A DNA stretch of 64,000 bases from Liquidambar formosana (taxonomy: Eukaryota; Streptophyta; Magnoliopsida; Saxifragales; Altingiaceae): assembly GCA_039720395.1 (NCBI GenBank), contig CM077820.1:11431848-11495847 (forward strand), written 5' to 3'. The notes beneath the pieces were generated by a model. The model saw only the letters and a program-made list of their open reading frames with translations, was not told where the DNA came from and did no database searches. Below, piece after piece: positions 23,883-35,024 of this stretch. Made by a program: the position numbers and the translations under genes. Numbering within the stretch: the first letter of the stretch is position 1; each line of letters starts with the position of its first letter.

Positions 23883-24159
23883 AAGTGCATGTATTTGAAG
23901 TGACCAAAAATTCATCTAAAAAAATAAGTGCTTTGACTTTGTGATGTATAATTCTTAAACATGGGTCTTCTTGACTGTGTGATTTACATTTGAATTTTTA
24001 TTAGAGTGCCAATCTTGATATTTGTGAGGTGGGAATCTTGTTTATTATGTGTTTGAGATCCTATTTCTGTGAATTGTTTGGTATAAGGAAATGTGTTTTG
24101 CTTAGCTTAACTTTGAGATTTGTTTGTGATCTTTTGGAATTTTCGAACTTTGGATGCAG
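19340..24159 (+). other. CACTA interior, left part, no identified gene
   Basis: 19490-19730 is GC-rich and resembles the leader or first exon of a plant gene, with CT-rich sequence at about 19810-19850, but no protein family is recognised. TTCTGTTCTGAAACACAC at 19937 recurs at 22456 next to the internal terminus. Long T or A runs occur at 21178 and 21824, and a TA run at 23856-23878. The small open frames lack any family signature. Confidence 0.5.
22434..22452 (+). mobile_element. Internal CACTA-like terminus
   Basis: CACTACAAAAAAAGGGGTA, nearly the same as the left end at 19319, directly joined to sequence that in the left arm lies about 620 bp inside (TTCTGTTCTGAAACACAC). This suggests a deleted second copy nested or duplicated within the element. 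No matching right end with an equal target duplication was found. Confidence 0.6.
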
Positions 24160-26569
24160 TTTCCAGGTCAAGAAAAAGCAGTTTTTCAAGAATTTCTCAA
24201 CAATATTGTTGTTTGGAGTGTTTGGTACAATAATTTCATTCTGCCTCATATCGTTAGGTAAGATCTGCAGTCCCTCAGTCCCCTTCACTTTTTGACATTT
24301 TCTTGACATGAAACTAAAATTGTGTTGCATGAGTACGATTTTGTAAACAGCTCTCTCTCTCCCCCTCAAATTTTCTTCAAAGTGCATCTCCAAGGACACT
24401 AGCTATTCAAGTTTTCTCTACTCCAACCAACTTTCATATTTTTTTTCTTTATGTCTTCTGGTTTGTCATTAGTTGGTGGAGGAGAGGGAATGGTGGAGAA
24501 AGCAATATGGAAAGTGTGAGAAAATTGATATTTGAAAAAGAAATAAAAAAAAAAAAAAAAGCTAGTGCACTAGCTACTTATAGCCATTTAGCCAATATGT
24601 ATAGTAGCTAGCCTAATAGCTAGCCCTTGGAGAAGGAAAGTAGTGTTTTGGCTCTCTAAAATAGCCAAGGGGGTTGGATAGCTAGCCCCTTGGAGACGCT
24701 TCCCTGACACCACTTCTTTCATTTCCAAATTGCAAAAGCTTTCTATTTACATCTTATATTTCTCTTATTTTAGCACTTTTTTTTCCCCTGGGTGCTACAC
24801 AAGATCCCAAATCCACCCCATCCCCTAACCACCAGAACCAAGGCCTAGAAGCTTATTCGGTCTGTAAAAAAATATTCTATTTTGTTCCCAAATTATGGGG
24901 TACAGAGTTATCTTTACATACTTGAAGTGAGATGCATTATGTTCTCTGTCTTAATTCTTGGCTGTTTTGATGCCCTATAATGGTTTTGTGACAATCAACT
25001 TTTGATTTTAAGGGCCAATGGCACTATTTGGATTCATTAAAGGCCTATAAGGAGAAAAAATATTTAAGAAGAAAACCACTTTGAAAGCATTTCAAATAAA
25101 TCTTCTCAGATCCCTTTTCCCATTTCACATAAAAATTAAATAAGTAAAAAAAAAAAAAAAATGGAATTCAGGGATCAACGCTGTTTATATAGAGCACTTT
25201 TTGAAGTTTAACAACAGCTGAAAAGGTCCAATGATTCACTCTTCAATACCAATTTATAGACAAAAAGGAGGAGGATATATTATATTTCTCTGAACCATGC
25301 ACTTTCCTATACAAGTAACAGATGAGGAAGAAAACTACTTCATCCACTGTTAGTCCAAAATGAGATGAATAAATAAATACCTAACAAGAGAATTGATGAA
25401 AAAACATGCTGGGTCACACAAATGTCAAGAGACCAAAGTGACCCTAGTACCTTCGATGGAAATTAAAAAACCAACTGAAAATTTCCTTCCGCTTTTTGAA
25501 GGAGAATTTAAGCAATTACAGTTTTTAATAAAGCAAGAAGAATACTTAATTTTTCTGAATGGATACATTGTGCATTAGCGAATTGCTTATGTGGTCCTTG
25601 GACAGCCAGTCCAGACTACAGGACACTGGAGAGGAATAAGTTCTTTCTTTTGTTTTATTGATGGCATAAATGAGTCTGTTCTTCATCGTGGTACATAAGT
25701 GAGATTTCATATTTAGAGTTTTGAGTTTAAACTAGACTTGCTGTCATCTCTAAGACCCTAAGACTGCTTTTGCAAAATAACTAGTGAAAACTCCCACCAT
25801 GCTAATGTGTAAAGCAATAAAAATTTAATAATAGGCTAAAAAAAATTGTAAACATCTCCAAACGTAATGAAAGTAACTTCCATCATCTTTTGAGGGCTGT
25901 TAATTCCATTAATAACAGGATGGTCTACAAAGCCCTCCTTCATATAATTGTATCCTCATGCATAACAACACTACTACTGTAATAATAAAAATTCATTTAA
26001 AAATACACTCATTTTCTTGATTTACATCCCATTGAAGCGAGGGATTCTTAACTTTATTGTTTTTCTGGAAACTTCATAGGTGCCTTTTTGCTATTCAAGA
26101 GGATTGGTGTGACATCCTTGAATATTCAAGATTACCTAGGTAACTTACAAACGGTGTTGGATTGAGTTTTTGTTACACTAATCTGTGCTCATCCTTATAT
26201 ATTGATTATTTGAGCTTTAAATAATTGCAGCTGTGGGTGCTATATTGTCAGCAACGGATTCAGTTTGTATTTTGCAGGTACATCAATAATTTCAGTCCAG
26301 AACATGGTGAGTGAGTTTATAGAAGATAGCTGAGACATGCCATTAATGTATAATCTTTTTTTTTGATGTTAAAGGCCCTCAATCAAGACAAAACACCCTT
26401 CCTTTACAGTGTTGTATTTGGAGAGGGAGTAGTGAATGATGCTATCTCTATTGTGCTTTTCAATGCAGTCCAATCACTTAACTTCAGCAACATCGGTGCT
26501 CTAACAGCCTTAGAATTGTTGTGGATCTTCCTTTACCTCTTCTTCACCACTATTGCTCTTGGTATAGCA
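24160..26569 (+). pseudogene. Captured NHX5/6-type Na+(K+)/H+ antiporter fragment, four exons
   Basis: Four exon-like blocks with correct AG/GT borders and matching phases: 24160-24257 (FQVKKKQFFKNFSTILLFG), 26080-26139 (ending NIQDYL), 26231-26277 (AILSATDSVCILQ) and 26375-26569 (FGEGVVNDAISIVLFNAVQ). FQVKKKQFF, SATDSVC and GEGVVND are hallmark segments of the plant endosomal NHX5/6 branch, which exchanges Na+ or K+ for H+ in Golgi and endosomes. Only about 133 of roughly 530 residues are present, covering central transmembrane helices. There is no start or C-terminus. A canonical Glu in NQDETP is Lys. The frame is open across all four blocks. Confidence 0.85.
24381..24705. mobile_element. 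MITE within the captured NHX intron
   Basis: Left end GCATCTCCAAGGACACTAGC and right end (reverse complement GCGTCTCCAAGGGGCTAGCT) form imperfect terminal inverted repeats. The interior is rich in the palindrome-like GCTAGC/TAGCTA and includes a poly-A run. It lies in the intron after the first NHX block. Confidence 0.6.
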
Positions 26570-28418
26570 GTAAGTTGTAGTCTTTTGGTTCTTTCCATTA
26601 CTGCAAAGTGGTCTGTTACATTGAGGCACAGTTCACAAACCGGACAATAATAGCGAGGGATCACTTTGTACTGGATTGTGCTTGTGCAGCATCCAGATCT
26701 ATTTTACATATAATTATTCGTGGATGTCTTAAAATTTCTAAATTTATTATCCTTCTTCATTTTGGTTTAAAATTTTCAAAATATATTTTTAATTTCTTGC
26801 ATATGTTTCTATCTTTTTCACCTGTTCCAATTTACAATGCGGTTCATCTTCCCTTTTGTGGCCACACTGAAATGAACGTATAGCTACAACAATATTGTTG
26901 TACAAAATCACAAAAACCAATTGGCTGGATATTTTCTTCCATTTTCCCCAGTGTATTTCTTTACTTATTCCTGTTCCAGAGTTACAAAAACTAACAAAAC
27001 TACATTACTCTATTCAACAGTCCCTAAACCATAATTTCTTGAAGCTTGAAGATACTCAGTTAATTTCTTGTCATATATTGGTTCAAAAGGGCCCAAGTAA
27101 GTCCTTGGGATCTACCAAAATTTTTAAAATTCTGTACACATATTTGGATCCTTAAATGTTTCCTTTGTGGTTGCTTGGAGAAGAATAATTATAGGCAGAC
27201 TTTCATGCAAGGGGCATGTACTTTAAAGGATTTCTTTGGATACCGCATTCCTCCTCGAGAGACTCTTATGTTCTTGCACATTCAGCAGATAGCGTGTATT
27301 CCTATTATAGTTGCTTTTCCTTTCTTGTTGCTCTAATAGTGGTTCTCACATCCTCCATATTCTCCTTGTCTCTTTATTTTCTCGAAAAAGATTTAGAAAT
27401 ATTTATTAAGTAGTATTTTATTTTCAGTAAGACTTTAACTTGAATTTAAAGTTTTATATTTGAGTTTTGGATGAAATTTGTAAAGAAATTTTCATAGGGC
27501 TAAAACTTAGAAGTTTTGTTTTGGTTATTATATGTGAGTTCATAGTAATTTGTGTCTTTTTATGTGAATACTCTCCCTAGAACCTCATGGTTAGTTATGT
27601 TGTTGAAATTAAGCCTCTGTAAGGGCTTAAAATATAGCAGTAAGATGGGTGACAAGTTTTAGTGAATCAAGTTATATACTTATTGTTATGATGCTGATTC
27701 CATATCTCTTTAGATAGTGGTGATTCTACCTAGAATGCACATATGGATTCTACATCTTGTTGGTGGTTCCTGTTTAACTCTTTTATTCTTATATTTATTT
27801 TTTTCTATGACTACAATTGCATAGATTAGTATATCTAAGTCTTCTATATCAAGGACAGGAGGCTAAGAGTTTCTAGGGAGAGTATTAGGGTTTTTTGAGA
27901 CTTACCCTTGCACATGCCTCTTGTTTATGCTAGTCCTTAAAGCTGGTGGGTGTTGTAATAGTGTATTTATGGAGAATTACGATTTTCCACTGGGCTGAAT
28001 GTTTTGCATGATTTTGGAGAAGTTAGATTGAGTTTAAATGGTGGAAATAAGTTGGTACTCAGATCCTAGTGTTGAATTGACTGTAGGGAGCTTAAAAAGG
28101 AAGGGGGTTTAAAGTTAAAAAGAAATCACAAATTGTTGGTTGTTGGTTGTTGAACTGTACGATCATATGGGATGATCCACTGTCATTTGAGTGACCATAT
28201 GATCATTAGGGCAACCGCAAATGACTGTGCAGTCATCTAGGGACTCCTATGATGACTGTTTTGACCTTTTTGACTGTTTTGTTTCATAATTTTTGTTAAT
28301 GCTCTTCATCAAAAAAAAATTTCATTAGTGATTGAATTATATTCCAATCTTAATTTTTTCCTTACTTGTTTTGATGCAAAAGTTAAACCTTATATATCTT
28401 AAATTTCACTGAATGCAG

Positions 28419-29756
28419 GTGCTCCTATCTGGAAATTGGTTTTAAAGCAATTCGATGATTTACTAGTTAAGATATTGATTGCAGCTGCCCTTGTGTCATT
28501 CGTTTTGGCTTTAATTAATAGAGAGACAGGCCTAATAGCATTTTTGGAGCCTTCTGTAAGATATGATTTCTTCGTGCTATACTAGGGACTTCTTATTTAT
28601 GGCTCTTCTTTGACACTTAAAATGGTTACATTATTGGATTAGATACTGGCATTTATTTTTTGAGAACCACCATTGTGTTTTTGATGCTGCCCCCTTTCAG
28701 ACAGTTATGGCATGCATGGATCTATCTTTAAACCCGTGAATACCAGAGTGGCACTGCTATTGTCCTTTTCTGCTGAAATATTTAACTTTTATTGGATCAT
28801 TTTGGAGATGGAGCAACATATAGGTGCGTATTGTCTTTTATCAGTGAATACTTGCCTGTTTAACCCAGATTAACTGAATGATTTCTTTTGAAACTCACTG
28901 AAACAAATATTCCCTATTCCTTGGAAGAAGTCGAAAAGGGTTTTCTTGTTTGATTATTTTGTATATGTCCAATAATTTGCTCCAATAATGTTATAGTGGT
29001 TTTTACTTTATACTGGACGAGTCCATTTTTGTGCAAGTAGCTGACAGGATAAATTTTCCAGTTGGCTGGTTGGCCAGATGTTAGTTCTTGAGCAAAGATT
29101 TCCGTGGAAGCATCATTTGCAACTTACTTGATTTTCATTGTTATAATACATGATGCAAGGTTGACCTCCCCTAAATTTACTTTAGTATAGAATATGAAAT
29201 ATCTTACATAGAAGTTTGTGGACATCTTACTTACAAAAAAAATTTAAGGCTGAATGATTGAAATGCACTTATAGTGATGGTTTCTGAGTCCTGTTAGGAG
29301 GGAAATAATTTCAAAAGATGGGAATAAGGCTTGGTTGGGTTGAGTTGAGTTGAATTGAATTGAATTGAATTGAGTTTTCTAGACACTACATGAATCATCA
29401 AAAAATGTTATAAAAAACAATGCTTCTCCCATATTGACTAGGATTTAGTTTTATGTTGAGTACACCTAACTCTTCTCATTGATGTTATAAAAAACAATGC
29501 TTTTCCTTGTATAGGGTTTAGCCTTACGTGAGTACAGTTTACTCTTTTTATGGTCTTCTTTATTTGCCCATCAGAAGGTGAAAGAATGCAAACTCTTAAA
29601 TAATATTACCTTTTCCTTTTTTACTTGTTTTGGCAATTTTTTATTCTAGTCTGTGTAGTTGCAGACTTGCATCTCAACTGATTCTTTCTTTTCCCTCCCC
29701 GTTGTAGGAGCTGCTATGTGCCTACCAAGCTGATATTGCGACTGTGCTGTGAAATG
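28419..29756 (+). pseudogene. Captured ECA3-type Ca2+-ATPase fragment, two exons
   Basis: Block 1, 28419-28555, encodes WKLVLKQFDDLLVKILIAAA followed by ALINRETGLIAFLEPS, the first transmembrane helices of P-type IIA (SERCA-like) calcium pumps, closest as recalled to plant ECA3. Block 2, 29708-29756, encodes AYQADIATVL, the start of the actuator domain that follows in such pumps. Both have AG acceptors and GT donors. Block 2 carries an in-frame TGA where the family has Arg, which a CGA-to-TGA transition explains. The exon normally between them was not found. It is a dead fragment carried in the same orientation as the NHX piece. Confidence 0.82.
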
Positions 29757-30439
29757 GTAAGGTTTACATTAAAATATTAATGAACAACCAAACGAACGCT
29801 TATGCTGATTATGCTTTGATGACTTGATTACTTGGTGGATTAAATGTATGTGTTTTAAGGTCTTGGAATTTTACCGCTTAGGAGCTTAAGTAAGTGATCA
29901 AGTTTATTTTAGTACGGCATGTGATATTATGCTTCTTGTGCTGATGATGCCATTGGCAGTCGTCCACTGTGACAGTGTGATCACATGCTTGTGATATGAA
30001 TATGTGATTCACTATATCTGATGAGAGACCTATGTAGGCATGTTTTGTATTGCTGTGGATCTATCTTTTTGCTCTGTAGCAATTTCCTTATCTAGGGCTC
30101 CTTGGGGTTTTTCTTACCCTCTTTTTACTGACCTCTTCTTGCGAAGGATTGAAGAAGAAAAAGAAAAAAAGATTCATTTGATTGTTTGTTTTAGTTTTTC
30201 CTGTTGAACTGTTGAGTTGCATATGCGTAAAGTTGTTATCTGATATCCCCTTTATCAGGAATTCACAGCTGAGTTGTAGTTATTGTTATCTACAAAAATG
30301 TATTCATTTATTTGATTTGTTTATTTTTGTGGTGGAACCATGTACTGTTTGGACCGATGTCTGCATTTTGAATGGAGTGCAATCTATGTTTTGACCTCTT
30401 AGTTATGTTTGTTTAATTAATTATAATACAATGTAGGCA

Positions 30440-30475
<36 letters not shown>

Positions 30476-31008
30476 GCATTTATTATAATAATAATAATAA
30501 TTTTTTATTTATGCTTGTCATGATTTTCTCCTTTTATCCTGAATTGGGTAGACTTGTCATTCATTTGGCAAAGTTATATGAGCTTATTATCATCATGTCT
30601 TTTTATCACTTAAAAAACAATATTGTATATGTTTGTTCCATCATTCACACAGGTTTAAGTGCTCAAGGCACTTTACTTTGAATAAAAAAATATCTTGTTG
30701 ATTATAACTGTGGAACTATACCTTGCACGTTGCTTCTCCATCACAGGGTATAAACAAGCAAGAAGAATGGAGAGAGATTGAAAATAAAAGGCATCATCAT
30801 AAGAGAAGACACAAGGATGAAATAGAACAGTTCGAAAAGAGCAGCCTTACTGAGTAATATGGGCGTCCTAACAGTTCCCAAAATCTCTGTGATTGTACTG
30901 ACAGCAACTTGAATAACAACAATATTTTCTAAATCAGTCTTTGTCATTTAAAATTGTAAAGTACGAAATTTTCTTTACTAAATCTAATAGGCATATTTTA
31001 TGCTACTT
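29757..31008 (+). other. CACTA interior, right part, no identified gene
   Basis: AT-rich, with a T run at 30445-30475 and a TAA/ATA microsatellite at about 30480-30500. Nothing coding is recognised. The minus-strand frame at 30741-30947 has no family signature. Confidence 0.5.
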
Positions 31009-31231
31009 GTGATTGTGATTCTGTGTGGATTTTTATATTGCATTGTGTTGTTGGTCCACCTATGTGTCCCATATATGGTAGAATTTTATTGTGATTGTGA
31101 GTTTGTGTGGACTTTTATATTGCAATGTGTTGTTAGGCCACCTATGTGTCCCATATGTGGTAGAATGCTTGTGTATGGCAATGTTGATACATTGAGGAAA
31201 AAGTATGGCAATGTTGATACACTGAGGAAAA
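31009..31231 (+). repeat. Short tandem duplications at the inner edge of the CACTA right arm
   Basis: An 82-bp unit beginning GTGATTGTGA occurs at 31009 and 31091 with a few differences. It is followed by two copies of a ~31-bp unit starting GTATGGCAATGTTGATACA. Confidence 0.85.
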
Positions 31232-31266
31232 AAAAAATGTATAAATTAAAAAAAAAAAATGTTTCT

Positions 31267-31868
31267 AAGCCTTTGCCGACGGTTATAAACCGTCGGTAAA
31301 ACATATGCCAAAATCGGAAAACCGTCTTTAATCGATTGCCGACGGTTGTAATTCGTCGATAATTGCCGACGGTATGGTAATGTCGATAAAAGGTATGAGC
31401 ATTGCCGACGGTTTTAAACCATCGGCAATTCCCGACGGTTTTAAACCGTCGGGAAACGATTAAAAACGATTTTCCAGCATACCTATGTTGTTTTGGTAAA
31501 TGTTTTACCGACAGTTTAAAACCGTCGGGAATGCCAATTCCCGACGGTTTAAAACCGTCAGCAATTGTCGACGGTTTTAAACCGTCGGGAAACGATTAAA
31601 AACGGTTTTCCAGCATAACTATGTTGTTTTGGTAAATGTTTTCTCGACGGTTTAAAACCGTCGGGAATGCCTATTCCGGACAGTTTAAAACCGTCGGAAA
31701 TTGCCGACGATTTAAAACCGTCGGGAATTGCCGACGGTTTAGAAAACCGTCCAGGAAGGAATAGCCGACCGAGGTAAAGCCGACGGATTTGCGACGGTTT
31801 TAAAACCGTCGAGAGAACAATTGCCGACGGTTTTTTCCAATTTGCCGACGGTTTAAAACCATCGGTAA
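31267..31868. repeat. CACTA subterminal array of CCGACGGTTT motifs
   Basis: About 17 exact CCGACGG/CCGTCGG heptamers plus variants in 600 bp, many arranged as TTTAAACCGTCGG palindromes in both orientations. Subterminal repeats of this kind are the transposase-binding sites of CACTA elements. The left arm has only one clear copy (about 19355). Confidence 0.85.
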
Positions 31869-31939
31869 AGATCGTTTTTTTTGTAGTGGGGGTGGAGATA
31901 CCCTGTCTCACCAAGCAAAAATGAAAAATTGCATTTAGA

Positions 31940-32375
31940 CAATTGGCGAGAATGTGAGATATCAATGGTTTTGTTAGACAATACTGGGTTTTTTTGATGG
32001 TGGAGACCTCTTTCTGAGCATCAGGGGGCCTTCTACAGAATTCTGGGTATGTTGATGATAGGCTCTGGGTGGTCCAAATGCAAAAATGCTAGTACTACGC
32101 TGTTGTTTAGTTATATTGATATTCTTTCCTATTACCCCAAAAAAGGCCAAAAGAAAAAAATGCTTTCACAATTGGAGAGAGATCACTTGTTATGTTAGAA
32201 AATAATCTGTACAGGGTTTGTTGACGACAGAGACCTCTGTCTGAGCATCAGGGGGACCTTTGATCCCTTTGGACAACGCTGGGTTTGTCGATGATGGGAT
32301 GGGGCATGGGGCTATTATTGCTGGTCCAAATGCCAAAATGATATTACGGTCTTATTTAGTTGTCGGCCAGGGGAA
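31940..32375. repeat. Diverged direct duplication
   Basis: Two ~220-bp blocks (about 31935-32110 and 32165-32360) share AGACCTCT.TCTGAGCATCAGG and TGGTCCAAATG. The phrase GATGATGGGATGGGGCATGG recurs at about 32289 and 33032. No gene identified. Confidence 0.6.
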
Positions 32376-33078
32376 AAATTGCATTTTGAGGAGTGCCTAG
32401 GACAAGGGTGCATTAAGAAGTTAAAGCGTATAAGAAAATCACGCAAAATCGGCAAGGAAGATAATTACGACTTTCAATGGTTGAATCGAATATGGTTGCC
32501 CTTGCAGAAAAATAAAAAGCCCAAAAAAAGAAAAAGAAAAAAGAAGACGACAATGAAGAAGAAGGGAAAAATGACTCAACGATCCCCACCGCACTACCCC
32601 ATCTTTCTGCATTCCCAATAGAAATTTATATGATGGCTAAATCTTCTATTTTTAATTTCTTTTCTTATTCTCCTTTATCCCAAATCGGCAACAGTTGTAT
32701 GGCCCTTATATCTGATCTCTTTTTACTGCGTTGTTCTGAAATTCGATTCGTCTCAATTAAATAGTTAAGTTATTCTCATCCCTCATCTCCGGCGATTGTC
32801 CTAACCAAAGTTGTTGATTTCACACAGGTGAGGGGCTAAAATTTTCTGTAAAAAATAAGTCCGTGAGCTGACGAACGTTTTCACACAAAGTAAAGACGGA
32901 CAACTCAAGCTGGTGGATGATGTGGCGCTCTCTAAGCCCTTTGATTAACTTACAATGAGGTGGACTTTCAATAACCGTGAAATGGACTTGATTGGTGGAA
33001 AGCAGACTGGAGAGGATCTGCACCCTTGTTGATGATGGGATGGGGCATGGCCATTTCCCTTTTTGAAATTCTAATGAT
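32376..33078. other. No gene recognised
   Basis: Lys-rich (plus) and unremarkable (minus) short frames only. Neither matches a known family by eye. Confidence 0.45.
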
Positions 33079-35024
33079 ATGTTTGGTAGGGAGGATGAAA
33101 AGGAGAAGGAAGAAAAGATAGAAGGAATGGACTTTCCATCCTAGGGGAAGAGGAAACCTTTGATAGATGTAAAATAGAAGGAAAGATAATTTCCTTCCTT
33201 CCTGTGTGTTTGGTATAGAGGAAGGAGTGGAAAGAATAGATACAAATTTTACTATTTTGCCCTTAAATATGTAGTAGTAATAATAAATTATAGGGTAAAA
33301 TGCAAAAAAACCCCCTCTATTACTACCCATTTTTCCAAGTTACCCCCTTTATTAAAAAACCAAACAAAAACCCCCATATTGATTAGGGTTGGCAAATTGC
33401 CCCCTGCAATCCAGTCACTGTTACAAAACTAACAGAAAAATGCAAGTGACTCGCACGTGATACTGATTATTAGACTTTTATGACAAAAATGCCCTCTTTT
33501 TCTCTCTTCCTCTACCCTTGGCTTCCATCATATTTGTCACCGGCGAACCCTCACCCACTTTCTTCTTCTCCGGCGATACCCCCAACGTCTATAACTCTGG
33601 CGTCACTTACCTCTTTGGGCGTGCAATTCTTCTCCGTTGATTCCCTAAAACAGAGGTTGAAGAAGAATTTTCCTTTTGTAATTTCTCATTTCTCTCAAGA
33701 AATTTCTTGAGTTTGGTTTGGGGAATCTCGTGGGGTTATGCAATTGGGGTTTTGGGTTTAGAGTTTCAGGTGGGTTAGTTGATAAGATGGGTTCTGGTTA
33801 GTTTGATTTGAATCTGTAATGCATACAGGGAGTAGGGGATCGATGGTGGTGGTTGCAGGTGAGTTCTTTTTTCCTTTTTTTTTTTTTTTCTCCACCGACT
33901 TTCTCTCCCTTCTCTCCCTCTCTGCACGATCTGTCCTCTCTCCCATAATCAACCACAACGGTTTGGGGATTTTTTTTTTCTCTGCCAACATCGACGGTGG
34001 CTATTTTGATCAACCACATCGGCACCGCCCGTTGCCATCATGCCGCTACCACTGTCAGATCAGACGGAAGGTTGCCGGATGGAGAAAGACCAGCAAGACA
34101 AGATGTGGTGTGGTGTGGTGCGGCGGGTGGAGTTTTTGGAGAGAAACGAAAAAAAAAAAAAAAAAAAGAAATTGGATTCGCTGGTTTGATTGTGAGCTTG
34201 TCATCGGAAAAGTGGAACTTCTCGCTGGTTTGATTGGGAGCTTGTCATCGGAAAAGTAGAGCTTCTCCATCGCGATCCATCACTGGTTTAACTGGGAATG
34301 GAGGGTATGGACCGGGTTTGATGCTCATTGCCAGAAAATATGGAGTTCGTCTCGATGATGAATCTTGGTAGCGGTAATGGTAGGAAGGGAGGGCTGTGGG
34401 TTATGGTTGTGATTGGTGTGCATAGTGGATGAGGAAGGAAGGGTCAACGACAAGAAGGGTGTGCCATGGGCGATGATCTCGTCATGATTCACAGATCATG
34501 ATATGAACCGACGACAGTAGCTGGAAAATCTCCATTGCCAGCAACTTTTCCTTCTTCCTTTTTATTTTATTTTATTTTAATTTTTATTTTTAAATCCATT
34601 TAAAAAATAAAAAACTAATATTTTAATATTTTTCCGCACAAGGGTATAATGTCATTTAACATCTCCGTTAACGGCGTAGCCCCTGGCACAATATGAGGGG
34701 TTTTTTGTTGGGTTTTTTTTTAGAGGGGGGTATCCTGCAAAATGGATAACAATAGAAGGGGGGATTTCTGCATTTTACCCTAAATTATAAAAAGCATAAG
34801 AATAAATGTGACTTTTAAGACTAATTCTCCCTTTTCCCTCCTCCTTTCCCCCCACTTTTGAGAGGACTCCAAAAAGTTGAAAAATGAAGGATTTGCCCCT
34901 TCCCTCCCCCTTTCCTTCCTTCCTTCCTCCATTCCCCTCAACCAAACACACACAACTATCCCTATCCCTCCCCTTTTCCTTCCTCCCATTTCTTTCCCTC
35001 CTCTTTTCCCCCCAACCAAACATA
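33079..35024. mobile_element. Inverted-repeat element hosting a Mutator-like insertion
   Basis: The left end TATGTTTGGTAGGGAGGATG and the right end (reverse complement TATGTTTGGTTGGGGGGAAA) are inverted repeats with purine-rich GGAAGG-type subterminal sequence on both sides. Removing the nested element at 33293-34780 leaves about 460 bp, a MITE. The TTTGGTT-type terminus is common in plant MITEs. The exact target duplication was not settled. Confidence 0.6.
33293..34780. mobile_element. Mutator-like (MULE) non-autonomous element, 1488 bp
   Basis: A perfect 9-bp target duplication TAAATTATA (33284-33292 and 34781-34789) is the hallmark of Mutator-like elements. Terminal inverted repeats start GGGTAAAATGCA and extend at least 60 bp with mismatches. 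No transposase is visible. The interior includes a proline/serine-rich frame near 33480-33710 and GC-rich blocks around 34020-34130 that may be captured gene sequence, but no family is recognised. Confidence 0.85.

Larger units (their letters stand above)
19319..31888 (+). mobile_element. Non-autonomous CACTA (En/Spm-type) transposon, 12.57 kb
   Basis: Left end CACTACAAAAAAAA at 19319. The right end at 31888 is its exact complement, TTTTTTTTGTAGTG. A 3-bp target duplication GGG lies on each side (19316-19318 and 31889-31891), as expected for CACTA elements. Near both ends are copies of the CCGACGGTTT motif: one on the left, a dense array on the right. No transposase frame was seen, so it depends on a partner. 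The interior carries exon fragments of an NHX antiporter (24160-26569) and an ECA3-type ATPase (28419-29756), a MITE, and a second CACTA-like terminus at 22434. Gene capture by CACTA elements is a known process. Confidence 0.85.

Noticed and set aside
30741..30947. Minus-strand hydrophobic frame in the CACTA interior
   Set aside because: No recognised family; composition expected by chance in AT-rich DNA.
22434..31888. Alternative CACTA element from the internal terminus to the right end
   Set aside because: Its left flank GTT does not match the right flank GGG, whereas the outer left end has GGG.
32820..33023. Minus-strand frame with plausible protein composition
   Set aside because: No start context, splice partners or recognised domain; left uncalled.
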